The translations under genes and the position numbers were made by a program. The notes below the pieces were generated by a model. The model was not told the DNA's origin, did no database searches, and saw nothing but the letters and a program-made list of their open reading frames with translations. From contig URBP01000061.1 in the NCBI GenBank assembly GCA_900546105.1, forward strand, positions 1 through 12,868: a stretch of 12,868 bases of DNA, read 5' to 3'. Origin of the DNA: an uncultured Collinsella sp. GTDB taxonomy: Bacteria; Actinomycetota; Coriobacteriia; Coriobacteriales; Coriobacteriaceae. Shown one piece after another: positions 5,518-12,749 of this stretch. The number at the start of each line of letters is the position of its first letter. Position 1 is the first letter of the stretch.

Positions 5518-6216
5518 TTATTTCGCAGGATCCACGGCGACCTTGCCGCTCTCCAGCACGTGAACGCGACCGTCGGCGAGCATTTGCACGACCTCGGGAT
5601 ACAGCACGTGCTCAATCGCGTGGATGTGCTCCTCAAGCGTGTCGACGTCCCAGCCTTCCTCAACAGCCAGCGCACGCTGGGCAATGATGGGGCCGTTGTC
5701 GTAGATCTCGTTGGCAAAGTGCACGGTCACGCCGGTCACCTTGACACCGCGAGCAAACGCATCGTCGATCGCATGGGCGCCGGTAAAGCTCGGCAGCAGC
5801 GCCGGGTGTAGGTTGACCACGCGATTGGGGAACGCTGCCAGCAGCGGCGTGTGCACCATGCGCATATAGCCGGCCATGACCACGTACTCGCAGCCGCGCT
5901 CGAGCAGCTCGTGCGCGATAATCTCGTCGGCGGCGATAGGGTCGGCATAGACATCCTTGGAAAGGGTCAGCGTCTGAATACCCGCACGCTCGGCACGCTG
6001 CAGGCCCTTGGCCGAAGGACGGCTCGACACCACAAGTTCAATCGCGGCGTTGAGCTTGCCGGCGGCGATCAGGTCGATCAGCGCCTGCAGGTTGGTACCC
6101 GAACCGCTGATGAGCACACCAATCTTAAGCGGCTCGGCCGTATCGGTGCCGGTCGGACGGGTGTAGGGCACAAAGCCCAGGCCCTCGGTAGCAGCCATCT
6201 GCTCGTTAGCGCTCAT
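5518..6216 (-). CDS. purN: Phosphoribosylglycinamide formyltransferase (GART)
   Basis: Transfers a formyl group from 10-formyl-THF to GAR, giving FGAR, the third step of purine synthesis, in the cytoplasm. The formyltransferase fold begins at about residue 30: KIGVLISGSGTNLQALID (31-48) is the phosphate-binding start, VVNLHPALLPSFTG (133-146) holds the catalytic pair Asn135/His137, and VTGVTVHFANEIYDNGPIIAQ (160-180) holds Asp173, equivalent to E. coli Asp144. The enzyme has 232 residues against about 210 in E. coli; the difference is a 29-residue N-terminal extension with no recognisable domain. The start at 6216 lies inside the end of purM (11-nt overlap) with no clear ribosome site, which points to coupled translation. 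An alternative ATG at 6198 would shorten the extension by six residues. Confidence 0.95.
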   Translation of the reverse strand: MSANEQMAATEGLGFVPYTRPTGTDTAEPLKIGVLISGSGTNLQALIDLIAAGKLNAAIELVVSSRPSAKGLQRAERAGIQTLTLSKDVYADPIAADEIIAHELLERGCEYVVMAGYMRMVHTPLLAAFPNRVVNLHPALLPSFTGAHAIDDAFARGVKVTGVTVHFANEIYDNGPIIAQRALAVEEGWDVDTLEEHIHAIEHVLYPEVVQMLADGRVHVLESGKVAVDPAK

Positions 6217-7309
6217 CGGAGTACACGACCTTACCGGAACCCTCGACGCACTCGCCCACGCGGAACGGCTTCTCGCCCAGCGCGACCAGAGCCTCGGTCA
6301 CTGCGGCCTCGTCCTCGGGGGCAACAATCAGGCACAGGCCAACGCCCATGTTGAAGGTCTTGCACGCCTCGTTGGGCGCAAGCTCGGCCTGGCGCGACAC
6401 GTAGGTGATGACGGGCGGAACATCCCAGCCCATCTCGGCGCCGTTGCGGGTGACCACAGCGTCGACGTCGTCGGCTAGCGCGCGGTTGAGGTTCTCGGTG
6501 ATGCCGCCGCCGGTGATGTGGGCGATGGCGTGCACGTTAGCGCCACCGCGCAGCAGCTCCAGAATCGGCTTGACGTAGATGCGCGTAGGGGCCAGCAGAG
6601 CGTCGGCCAGCGAAGCACCGCCGAGCTCCTCGAGCGGACGGCTCAGTTCCTCGGCCTTAGCGGCGGCCTCGGGCGTGCCCGGCTTAATGCCGTCGACGCC
6701 GATGACCTTGCGCACGAGCGAGTAGCCGTTGGAGTGCACGCCGGTGGAAGGCAGGCCCAGAATCACGTCGCCGGGGCGGACGTTTGCGGGGTCGAGCATC
6801 TTGGGACGGTCGACGACGCCCACGGTAAAGCCGGCGAGGTCGTAGTCGGCGGGAGCCATGACGCCGGGGTGCTCGGCCATCTCGCCGCCCACGAGCGCGC
6901 AGCCCGCGAGCTTGCAGCCGTCGGCCACACCCTTGATGATCTTTGCCATGTGCTCGGCCTCAATGTGACCGATGGCAACGTAATCCAGGAAGAACAGCGG
7001 CTCGGCGCCCGAAGCCAAAATGTCGTTGACGCACATGGCGACCAAGTCCTGGCCCACCGTCTCGTGACGGTCCATGATCTGGGCGAGCACGAGCTTGGTG
7101 CCCACGCCGTCGGTGCCGCTGATCAGGATCGGGTCTTCCATATCCTTAAGCGCGGCGGCCGAGAACAGGCCGCCAAAGCCACCGATGCCGCCGATGACCT
7201 CGGGGCGGTTGGTGTCCTTGACCATCTGCTTAATAGCGTCGACGGCGCGGCCGCCCTCGGCGGTATCGACGCCGGCGTCCTCGTACGTCACATGCTTGCT
7301 GTCGCTCAT
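6206..7309 (-). CDS. purM: Phosphoribosylformylglycinamidine cyclo-ligase (AIR synthetase)
   Basis: Closes the imidazole ring of FGAM using ATP to make AIR, the fifth step of the pathway. The 367-residue protein has the full PurM fold: GTDGVGTK at 65-72 (nucleotide-binding loop), CVNDILASGAEPLFFLDY at 93-110 (metal/phosphate region), LVGGEMAEHPG at 139-149, LPSTGVHSNGYSLVR at 186-200, HITGGGITENLNR at 264-276 and FNMGVG at 319-324. It is slightly longer than E. coli PurM (345), mainly at the N-terminus and in an Ala/Glu-rich stretch near 211-228. ATG at 7309 is preceded by an AGAGGAAGG ribosome site. It overlaps purN by 11 nt and follows purF after 154 nt, so it belongs to the purF-M-N unit; the gap holds possible RNA structure. 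Confidence 0.96.
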   Translation of the reverse strand: MSDSKHVTYEDAGVDTAEGGRAVDAIKQMVKDTNRPEVIGGIGGFGGLFSAAALKDMEDPILISGTDGVGTKLVLAQIMDRHETVGQDLVAMCVNDILASGAEPLFFLDYVAIGHIEAEHMAKIIKGVADGCKLAGCALVGGEMAEHPGVMAPADYDLAGFTVGVVDRPKMLDPANVRPGDVILGLPSTGVHSNGYSLVRKVIGVDGIKPGTPEAAAKAEELSRPLEELGGASLADALLAPTRIYVKPILELLRGGANVHAIAHITGGGITENLNRALADDVDAVVTRNGAEMGWDVPPVITYVSRQAELAPNEACKTFNMGVGLCLIVAPEDEAAVTEALVALGEKPFRVGECVEGSGKVVYSDER

Positions 7310-7377
7310 CTGAGCCTTCCTCTCCCATTACCGTCCGACGCGTGGGCGCCAAACGGTGCTCATAGTTGCGTTCATTT

Positions 7378-7402
7378 CGGCGCGCCATAACAGCACGCGC
7401 CG
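7378..7402 (-). other. G+C-rich hairpin in the purF-purM gap
   Basis: CGGCGCG (7378-7384) and CGCGCCG (7396-7402) form a perfect 7-bp stem around an 11-base loop, about 70 nt upstream of the purM start. No T-tract follows on the minus strand, so it is not a standard terminator. It could stabilise or process the message, or be chance in G+C-rich DNA. Confidence 0.4.
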
Positions 7403-7423
7403 TCATATCAACAAAACAGCAGG

Positions 7424-7466
7424 TAAAACCTACCAAAATAAACCCGTCCCTAAATGGCAGGTTTTA
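7424..7466 (-). other. Hairpin overlapping the purF stop codon
   Basis: In the minus-strand transcript TAAAACCTGCC, which includes the purF stop codon, pairs with GGTAGGTTTTA over 11 positions, one of them a G-U wobble, around a 21-base loop. The wobble pairs only in the minus-strand RNA, not in its complement. A TTTT run follows some 7 nt later, so weak termination that lowers purM-purN relative to purF is possible. Confidence 0.4.
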
Positions 7467-9134
7467 GGCCTCGCCGTGCTCCTCTTCCCAGCTGCGGTCG
7501 TCGTATTTCTCGACCACGGCGTCGTCGTCAAAGTGAAGCGGCTTGTCCAGGTTGCGGGGCTTAAAGCCCTCCATGAACTTGTCGCGGACAAAGCTCTCGG
7601 GAATCGCCACGGGGTAGCGTCCGGTAAAGCACGCATCGCAGTAACCGCCCTTGGGCATGACCTTAAGCAGGCCCTCGACCGAAAGGAAGGCCAGCGAATC
7701 GGCGCCGATATACTCGCAAATCTCGTCGACCGTCTTGTTGGCGCTGATAAGCTGCGACTGCACGTCGGTATCGATGCCGTAGAAGCACGGCCAGATGACC
7801 TCGGGCGAGTTGATGCGGATATGAATCTCCTTGGCGCCGGCGTTGCGCAGCATCTTGACGAGCTGCACCATGGTGGTGCCGCGCACGATGGAGTCGTCAA
7901 TGACGACCAGGCGCTTGCCCTCGATGTTGTCGCGCAGCGGGTTGAGCTTCATACGCACGCCCATGGCACGCAGCTCCTGCGTAGGCTCGATAAACGTACG
8001 GCCCACATAGCGATTCTTGATGAGGCCCTCGCCAAAGGGAATGCCGCTCTCGTGCGAATAGCCCTCCGCAGGCGGCAGGCCGGAGTCGGGCACGCCGATG
8101 ACCAGGTCGGCCTCGACGGGCTCCTCGTGTGCCAGCTGACGACCCATGTCATAACGGCAGGCGTAGACGCTCTTGCCGTTCATGATGGAATCGGGGCGAG
8201 CGAAGTAGACCTGCTCAAAGATGCAGTTAGCAGGCTCTTCGGCGGCAGGCACGCCCTGCTCGGACACCAAGCCCTCGGCGCTGATGCGCAAAATCTCACC
8301 GGGACGGACGTCGCGGACGTACTCGGCGCCCACAATGTCGAGCGCACAAGTCTCGGAGGCGACGACCCAGCCGCCGGCGCGGGTGACATGGGTGGTGGCG
8401 TCGACCGTCGCGGCGCCGTCCTGCGACGGCAGCTGCGAAACGGATGCGGCATCGGCCTGGTCCAGGCCCTCGTCCACCAGCTTGCCCAGCACGAGCGGGC
8501 GAATGCCGTGCGGATCGCGGAATGCGTAGAGCGCCTGCTCGTTGATGAGCGTCATGGCGTAGCCGCCGCGCACGAGCTCCATGGTCTTGCGAATGCCCTC
8601 GCGCAGATGGCCCGTACGTTGGGTAAAGTAGCCGATGAGTTTGGTCGCGACCTCGGAATCCGAGTTGGAGAGGAACGGCACGCCCAGCTCGATCAGCTGG
8701 CGGCGCAGCTCGTCGGTGTTGACGAGGGTGCCGTTGTGCGCGAGCGCGATAATGACGCTATTGATGGTAGAGAGGTGCGGCTGAGAGGCTTCCCAGCTCT
8801 TGGCGCCGGCGGTGCCGTAGCGCACATGGCCCACGGCCAGCTGACCGGAGAGCGTCGACAAGTCGGCATTGGAGAACACGCGGTCGAGCAGGCCCAGATC
8901 CTTGCGGACCATAACCGTACCGCCGTCACCAACAGCGATTCCCGCCGATTCTTGGCCACGGTGCTGCAGTGCACGCAGGCCAAAGTACGTCAGTCGAGCC
9001 ACGTCGCGATCGGGCGCCCAGACACCAAAAACGCCGCATTCCTCATGCAGCTGGTCGGAGTCCGGATCATACGTCGACATGGCGTTCACCTGTCCCGCGG
9101 CACGCTCGGCCGCGCGGATGGTTTCTTGAGACAT
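7464..9134 (-). CDS. purF: Amidophosphoribosyltransferase (glutamine PRPP amidotransferase), Fe-S type
   Basis: Makes 5-phosphoribosylamine from PRPP and glutamine, the committed step of purine synthesis. The class II glutaminase domain starts at Cys33 (EECGVFGV), which must become the N-terminus by propeptide cleavage as in B. subtilis PurF; LQHRGQESAG lies at 56-65. The PRPP-binding loop VVIDDSIVRGTT is at 410-421. Cys304 (NCIFEQVYFARPDS), Cys450 (PCFYGID), Cys499 and Cys502 (YCDACFTG) match the four 4Fe-4S ligands of the B. subtilis class. The propeptide is 32 residues, longer than the 11 of B. subtilis; starting at the ATG at 9080 would leave 14. I keep 9134 because GAGGGG lies close upstream. 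Residues about 220-250 form an Asp/Ala/Ser-rich insertion. Total length is 556. It is first gene of the purF-M-N unit. Confidence 0.95.
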   Translation of the reverse strand: MSQETIRAAERAAGQVNAMSTYDPDSDQLHEECGVFGVWAPDRDVARLTYFGLRALQHRGQESAGIAVGDGGTVMVRKDLGLLDRVFSNADLSTLSGQLAVGHVRYGTAGAKSWEASQPHLSTINSVIIALAHNGTLVNTDELRRQLIELGVPFLSNSDSEVATKLIGYFTQRTGHLREGIRKTMELVRGGYAMTLINEQALYAFRDPHGIRPLVLGKLVDEGLDQADAASVSQLPSQDGAATVDATTHVTRAGGWVVASETCALDIVGAEYVRDVRPGEILRISAEGLVSEQGVPAAEEPANCIFEQVYFARPDSIMNGKSVYACRYDMGRQLAHEEPVEADLVIGVPDSGLPPAEGYSHESGIPFGEGLIKNRYVGRTFIEPTQELRAMGVRMKLNPLRDNIEGKRLVVIDDSIVRGTTMVQLVKMLRNAGAKEIHIRINSPEVIWPCFYGIDTDVQSQLISANKTVDEICEYIGADSLAFLSVEGLLKVMPKGGYCDACFTGRYPVAIPESFVRDKFMEGFKPRNLDKPLHFDDDAVVEKYDDRSWEEEHGEA

Positions 9135-9175
9135 GGCATCCCCTCAGAGCCTCGTATTTTGGCGTTACCCGCCTT

Positions 9176-9204
9176 ATTATACGCACGGCGCGACGCGCTC
9201 CCCA
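9176..9204 (-). promoter_or_regulatory. Promoter of purF
   Basis: A perfect TATAAT lies at 9176-9181 on the minus strand, about 42 nt before the purF start; the -35 region (TGGGGA, 9199-9204) is weak, with A+T-rich sequence further upstream near 9221-9228. A GGCG/CGCC inverted repeat with five-base loop (9161-9173) follows the -10 box and could be an operator. The short leader leaves no room for a purine riboswitch. Confidence 0.5.
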
Positions 9205-9364
9205 GCGCATGAGCAGCGCTTTTTAAAAGCCCACCGAGCTAATAATCCGTTTTGCGGCCAAACATTTTATCGGTCTGTCCAGTGCAAGCGCCCGCGCCCC
9301 CAGATGGCCGCCGCGCTCACCGTTGGGGATTACAAAGTTGCAATTGGGACGTTCGTCCTGTCTT

Positions 9365-9393
9365 TTGGCAGGTCGGCGGCGTATCCTTGTAAT
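9365..9393 (+). promoter_or_regulatory. Promoter of the PF06541 membrane protein gene
   Basis: TTGGCA (9365-9370, 5 of 6) and TGTAAT (9388-9393, 5 of 6) are separated by exactly 17 nt. The start codon at 9420 follows about 26 nt later, with GAAAGG as ribosome site. It is divergent from the purF promoter in the 285-nt gap 9135-9419, which holds no gene I can support. Confidence 0.6.
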
Positions 9394-9419
9394 CTAGGAC
9401 AAAGCGAGAAAGGTTCTGT

Positions 9420-10649
9420 ATGGATCGAAACGAACTCGACCCCAGCGTCCCCAGCGCCACGGAGGTCAAGAAGATTCCCCTCATCATTAAGGTGTACGCC
9501 GTCCTGTGCATCCTGTCCGGCGTGGGCACACTCCCGTCGGTCGCCGCCTTTATGTGGCAGGTCATCACCGCGCTCATTAACGGCAACGCCGCTGCCAAGC
9601 TCGGCGACAACACACTCGTCGCGGTTGGACTCATCGTCGCCGGCATCATGCTCTCTGCGGCAAGTGCCGTCATCCTGATCATCTTTGGCCTGGACCTTAT
9701 CAAAAACCAGCGCCGCAACGCCGCCCGCCTGTCCTACATCCTTATTGCATTCACCGTCGTCGAGCTTTTGGTCGACGTGATGCTCCAAGGTATCGGGCTC
9801 TTCTTGCTTCGTCCCGCTATTCAGCTCGGTATCCTCATCGCGCTTTCAGCCACCGTCGATCCTACGCTTCGCCAAGAGCGCGAACTGCAGCGCCGCCTGC
9901 AGGAGATGCTCGACCGCGACGCCGCCGCCGAGGGCATGCTCGGCCGCGATGAAACCGGCGAGGGCTACATCAAGCTCAACTACTTCAACCTGTTCTGGGT
10001 ATTCCTCGTCTGCTGCGTGCTCGGCCTGATCGCCGAGGACATCTGGCATATGACGGTCGACGACCCAGGCGTCTACCAGGACCGCGCCGGCATGCTGTTT
10101 GGTCCCTTCAGCCCCATCTATGGCTTTGGTGCCGTACTCATGACCATGGTGCTCAACCGCTTCTATAAAAAGAATCCCATCATCATTTTCCTGGTAAGCG
10201 CTGTGCTCGGCGCGAGCTTCGAGGTGTTCGTGGGCTGGTTTATGCAGACCTCATTTGGCGTGGTCTCGTGGAGCTACTCGCACATGAAGCTGTTCGGCAT
10301 GCCCGACCCACTCGCCGTCCTTACGGGCGGACGCACCTGCACGGGCTTTGCCTGCCTGTGGGGCCTGGGTGGCCTTATCTGGATCAAGCTGCTGCTGCCG
10401 AGGCTGCTCAAGCTCATCAACATGATTCCGTGGAAGAGTCGCTACTCGGCTACCGTCATCTTTACCGTCATTATGCTGGTCGACGGCGTCATGACGCTGC
10501 AGTCGCTCGACTACTGGTACCAGCGCGTCAACGGCACGGAGCCGGATATTCCCGTCGCGCAGTTCTACGGCAAGTATTTCGATAACGACTACATGGAAAA
10601 CCGCTTCCAGAGCATGACCATGAGCCCCAAGGATGCGACGCGCGTGTAG
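9420..10649 (+). CDS. Polytopic membrane protein, putative ABC-transporter type IV (PF06541) family
   Basis: A 409-residue integral membrane protein in two parts. Residues about 20-145 hold four hydrophobic segments (roughly 22-47, 65-92, 104-122, 124-144). A charged linker follows (148-182: RQERELQRRLQEMLDRD, coiled-coil-like). The C-terminal part from 186 has the PF06541 pattern: LNYFNLFWVFLVCCVLGLIAEDIW, then LFGPFSPIYGFGAVL at 226-240, GASFEVFVGWFMQ at 264-276 and VVSWSYS at 281-287, with further segments near 310-335 and 345-362. Databases call this family putative ABC-transporter type IV, but there is no ATPase partner here, so its function is unproven. Start supported by GAAAGG six bases upstream and a near-consensus promoter. 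It is the only plus-strand gene and is monocistronic, ending at a perfect terminator. Confidence 0.82.
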   Translation: MDRNELDPSVPSATEVKKIPLIIKVYAVLCILSGVGTLPSVAAFMWQVITALINGNAAAKLGDNTLVAVGLIVAGIMLSAASAVILIIFGLDLIKNQRRNAARLSYILIAFTVVELLVDVMLQGIGLFLLRPAIQLGILIALSATVDPTLRQERELQRRLQEMLDRDAAAEGMLGRDETGEGYIKLNYFNLFWVFLVCCVLGLIAEDIWHMTVDDPGVYQDRAGMLFGPFSPIYGFGAVLMTMVLNRFYKKNPIIIFLVSAVLGASFEVFVGWFMQTSFGVVSWSYSHMKLFGMPDPLAVLTGGRTCTGFACLWGLGGLIWIKLLLPRLLKLINMIPWKSRYSATVIFTVIMLVDGVMTLQSLDYWYQRVNGTEPDIPVAQFYGKYFDNDYMENRFQSMTMSPKDATRV

Positions 10650-10682
10650 TGCCACGCAATGCCGAGATTTTCCAACGCACAG

Positions 10683-10725
10683 AAAAGCCCGCTGGCAGAC
10701 TGATTGAACTGCCAGCGGGCTTTTT
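10683..10725. terminator. Bidirectional terminator between convergent genes
   Basis: AAAAGCCCGCTGGCAG (10683-10698) and its exact complement (10709-10724) give a perfect 16-bp stem around a ten-base loop. TTTTT follows on the plus strand and TTTTC on the minus strand. It serves both the membrane protein gene and the convergent purE-sortase-MoaE-like unit. Confidence 0.92.
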
Positions 10726-10748
10726 GTTGGCGAGTGTTGCTGCCGGCC

Positions 10749-11165
10749 TTACGCCTCGCGCTCGACCTCGCTCACACACTCATTTTTAATGGTACCGACG
10801 AGCGCCTGCAGCGCATCGACCACATGCGGGCGAATGTCCCCGCCAATGAGCACGAGCATGATGTCGTCGCCTACGGCGAGCTCGCCGCTCGCCAGCCACA
10901 CGCGCACATAGCCGATACCCGGCATCGCGCGCGTTGCCTCGATAGCGGCCTGTACCTTTTCGGCATCGAAGCCAAACACCATGCCGCCCACCTTATGTCC
11001 AGGCGCCACGCCATCGGTCTCGACTCCGCGCACCTCGGCCTTGGGCGTCGCACGCACCACGCCGTTGTGTGTCAGGTACATCCCACAATCAGCCGCCGAA
11101 ACATCGGCCTTGGCTTCACGCAGCCAAGCATCAACCGAAGGCATCGATTTACCGTTCTCAAGCAT
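10749..11165 (-). CDS. MoaE-like protein (molybdopterin synthase large subunit family)
   Basis: A 138-residue cytoplasmic protein that resembles the MoaE fold of molybdopterin synthase. NGVVR at 34-38 corresponds to the G-x-VR strand, GELAVGDDIMLVLIGGDIRPHVVDALQALVGTIKNEC at 94-130 to the conserved GEL..GD-x-I...R...A....ID..K block. MoaE with MoaD inserts sulphur into precursor Z to make molybdopterin. Arg112 and the first Lys (127) are kept, but the second catalytic Lys of E. coli MoaE (Lys126) has no clear counterpart here (VSEVERE follows). No moaD, moaA or moaC is nearby. AGGAG at 11171-11175 lies 5 nt before the ATG at 11165; the ATG three bases earlier is too close. It follows the sortase by 55 nt. 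It could instead have a different, MoaE-derived role. Confidence 0.6.
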   Translation of the reverse strand: MLENGKSMPSVDAWLREAKADVSAADCGMYLTHNGVVRATPKAEVRGVETDGVAPGHKVGGMVFGFDAEKVQAAIEATRAMPGIGYVRVWLASGELAVGDDIMLVLIGGDIRPHVVDALQALVGTIKNECVSEVEREA

Positions 11166-11220
11166 CATTTCTCCTTTTGATTTCCAGGGCAGTCTTTTTG
11201 GGACGGGGCTCCCGGACACT

Positions 11221-12219
11221 TTATTCCTCGACCGGCGTGAGCACCATGACTGCGCGCGTATTGCTAAATGACAGCGAGCGACAGGTCACAAGCGTTACGA
11301 CCTTGGTTGCCGAAGCGGCACGGTCGGTGGCATCGCTCGCCACGGCAGAGGCACCGTCGAGCATCTCGGACAGGTAATTCTTCAGTCCGTCATCGCCCTC
11401 AAAGTTGGGCGTGCGCGCCTTGGCATACGTATCCTCGACCACCTTGGTCGCCAGCGGGCGCAACTTATACGTCGCATCGCGCGTGATGTAGTACACGTAT
11501 TCCATGCTGTCGAACGTCGCCTGATCGGTCGTGTTCGAAATCACGTTGAACATCGAACCGTCGTTCATGTGATGGCCGTAAATCGTGGTCTGCTGATCCA
11601 CCATGCCCGGCGCGGTGTCATCGCTATCCAAGAAGATGGCACCCGACGCATTGGCCGTACCGTCGAACAGCGTGTTGAGGTACTTGGAGTTGTTGTTGGT
11701 CTGCACCACGGGGTAGTTGATGTTGGTGCCGGGCGCGTAAATCCAACCCACAACCTCGGGATTTGTCTGGGCAAGCGCATTGAAGTCGATAATCGGCACG
11801 CCGCTGGCGTCCTTGTCGCTCACATATTGCTTTTCGATTTTTTGATACGACTCGCTCGCCTGCTTGTAGCCAATCTGGGCATTAATAAAGATGGCGGCCG
11901 CAGCAACGATCAGGCCAATGCCAATGATGATAAGCAGAATGGGAATGACGGAGCGACGCTTTTTGCGCGGCGGCTCGGTATAGCTCGATGGCGCGGTATG
12001 CGCCGAAGAGCGAGGTGACTTCTTGGCCGTACTGTATGACGAAGGGCGATATGCAGCAGGAGTATCCTGACGGCGATGCTTTGCCGGCGTCACGGGGCGT
12101 GGCGCGCGCGGCTGCTGAGGAGAGGATGTCCGACCCTGCTGTGCCGCACGGGCTGCTCCCGACTTGGCTGGATCGGGAATCCGAGAAGCCGAAAAACGCT
12201 TTCCCTGATAGTCGGACAT
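11221..12219 (-). CDS. Class B sortase
   Basis: A 332-residue membrane-anchored transpeptidase. Residues 1-90 are a Pro/Ser/Arg/Ala-rich, probably disordered cytoplasmic tail ending in PPRKKRRS, and 91-113 form the single transmembrane helix. The extracellular sortase domain covers about 145-330, with His216 (IYGHHMNDGSMF), Cys313 (VTLVTCRS) and Arg322 (NTRAVMV) as the catalytic triad. The long stretch between His and Cys, with a helix near 276-290 (GDDGLKNYLSEML), fits class B rather than class A. The enzyme cuts a sorting signal on surface proteins and joins them to the cell wall or pilin. No substrate with a sorting signal is seen nearby. AAGGAG lies just upstream of the start. It follows purE by 36 nt. 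Confidence 0.93.
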   Translation of the reverse strand: MSDYQGKRFSASRIPDPAKSGAARAAQQGRTSSPQQPRAPRPVTPAKHRRQDTPAAYRPSSYSTAKKSPRSSAHTAPSSYTEPPRKKRRSVIPILLIIIGIGLIVAAAAIFINAQIGYKQASESYQKIEKQYVSDKDASGVPIIDFNALAQTNPEVVGWIYAPGTNINYPVVQTNNNSKYLNTLFDGTANASGAIFLDSDDTAPGMVDQQTTIYGHHMNDGSMFNVISNTTDQATFDSMEYVYYITRDATYKLRPLATKVVEDTYAKARTPNFEGDDGLKNYLSEMLDGASAVASDATDRAASATKVVTLVTCRSLSFSNTRAVMVLTPVEE

Positions 12220-12255
12220 GGCTCTCCTTATGCTGCAAATGGACTGGCAGAGCGC

Positions 12256-12720
12256 TTAGGCGTCAGCCATCTCCTGCTTCATCTTCTCGATAACCTTGCG
12301 GTACTCGGGGTCGCATGCGCCCAGAATCTGCGTGGCGTAAATGGCAGCGTTCTTGGCACCGTTGATGGCCACACAGGCAACGGGCACGCCCGAAGGCATC
12401 TGCACCATCGACAGCAGCGAGTCCATACCACCCAGATCGCTCGTCTTCATAGGCACGCCGATGACCGGCAGCGGTGTAAACGCAGCCACGACACCGCCCA
12501 GGTGAGCAGCCTTGCCGGCAGCAGCGATAATCACCTTGATGCCGCGGTCGGCAGCAGTCGAGGCCCACTCATGGACCTTCGCCGGCGTACGGTGCGCGCT
12601 TGCAATCACGAGCTCATAGGGCACGCCCAGTGCCTCGAGCTCGGCGGTGCAGCCTTCCATAACGCCCAGATCGGACTTGGAGCCCATGATGATCCCGACA
12701 ACCGGCTTCTGATCTGCCAT
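12256..12720 (-). CDS. purE: 5-(carboxyamino)imidazole ribonucleotide mutase
   Basis: Moves the carboxylate of N5-CAIR to C4 to give CAIR, the sixth step of purine synthesis. The 154-residue protein has the PurE class I signatures: GSKSDLGVM at 13-21 (Ser14, Asp17), SAHRTP at 41-46 (His43 and Arg44), AAAGKAAHLGGVVAA at 66-80 with His73, and DSLLSMVQMPSGVPVACVAI at 100-119. Class I PurE works with PurK (N5-CAIR synthetase), not seen in this window. A TTG at 12726 would add two residues, but I prefer the ATG at 12720 with AGGAGG (12730-12735) nine bases upstream. It leads a tight unit with the sortase and the MoaE-like gene. Confidence 0.96.
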   Translation of the reverse strand: MADQKPVVGIIMGSKSDLGVMEGCTAELEALGVPYELVIASAHRTPAKVHEWASTAADRGIKVIIAAAGKAAHLGGVVAAFTPLPVIGVPMKTSDLGGMDSLLSMVQMPSGVPVACVAINGAKNAAIYATQILGACDPEYRKVIEKMKQEMADA

Positions 12721-12749
12721 AAACAAAGACCTCCTGTTGAGAGCGGTGA

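Noticed and set aside
6518..7390. 290-codon plus-strand frame opposite purM
   Set aside because: Antisense shadow of purM with His/Ala/Gly-rich product and no recognisable motif.
7356..9212. 618-codon open frame on the plus strand opposite purF
   Set aside because: It lies antisense to a fully recognisable purF. Its Ala/Leu/Arg/His-rich product shows no domain and reflects third-position G+C bias in the real gene.
9204..9224. Hairpin AGCGC/GCGCT followed by TTTT on the plus strand as a terminator
   Set aside because: The stem has only 5 bp and no plus-strand gene reads into it; the T-run is part of an A+T-rich patch upstream of the purF promoter.
9135..9419. Purine riboswitch or PurBox in the purF upstream region
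   Set aside because: The TATAAT box leaves only about 35 nt of leader, and no conserved purine aptamer core or paired CGAAC/GTTCG boxes were found.
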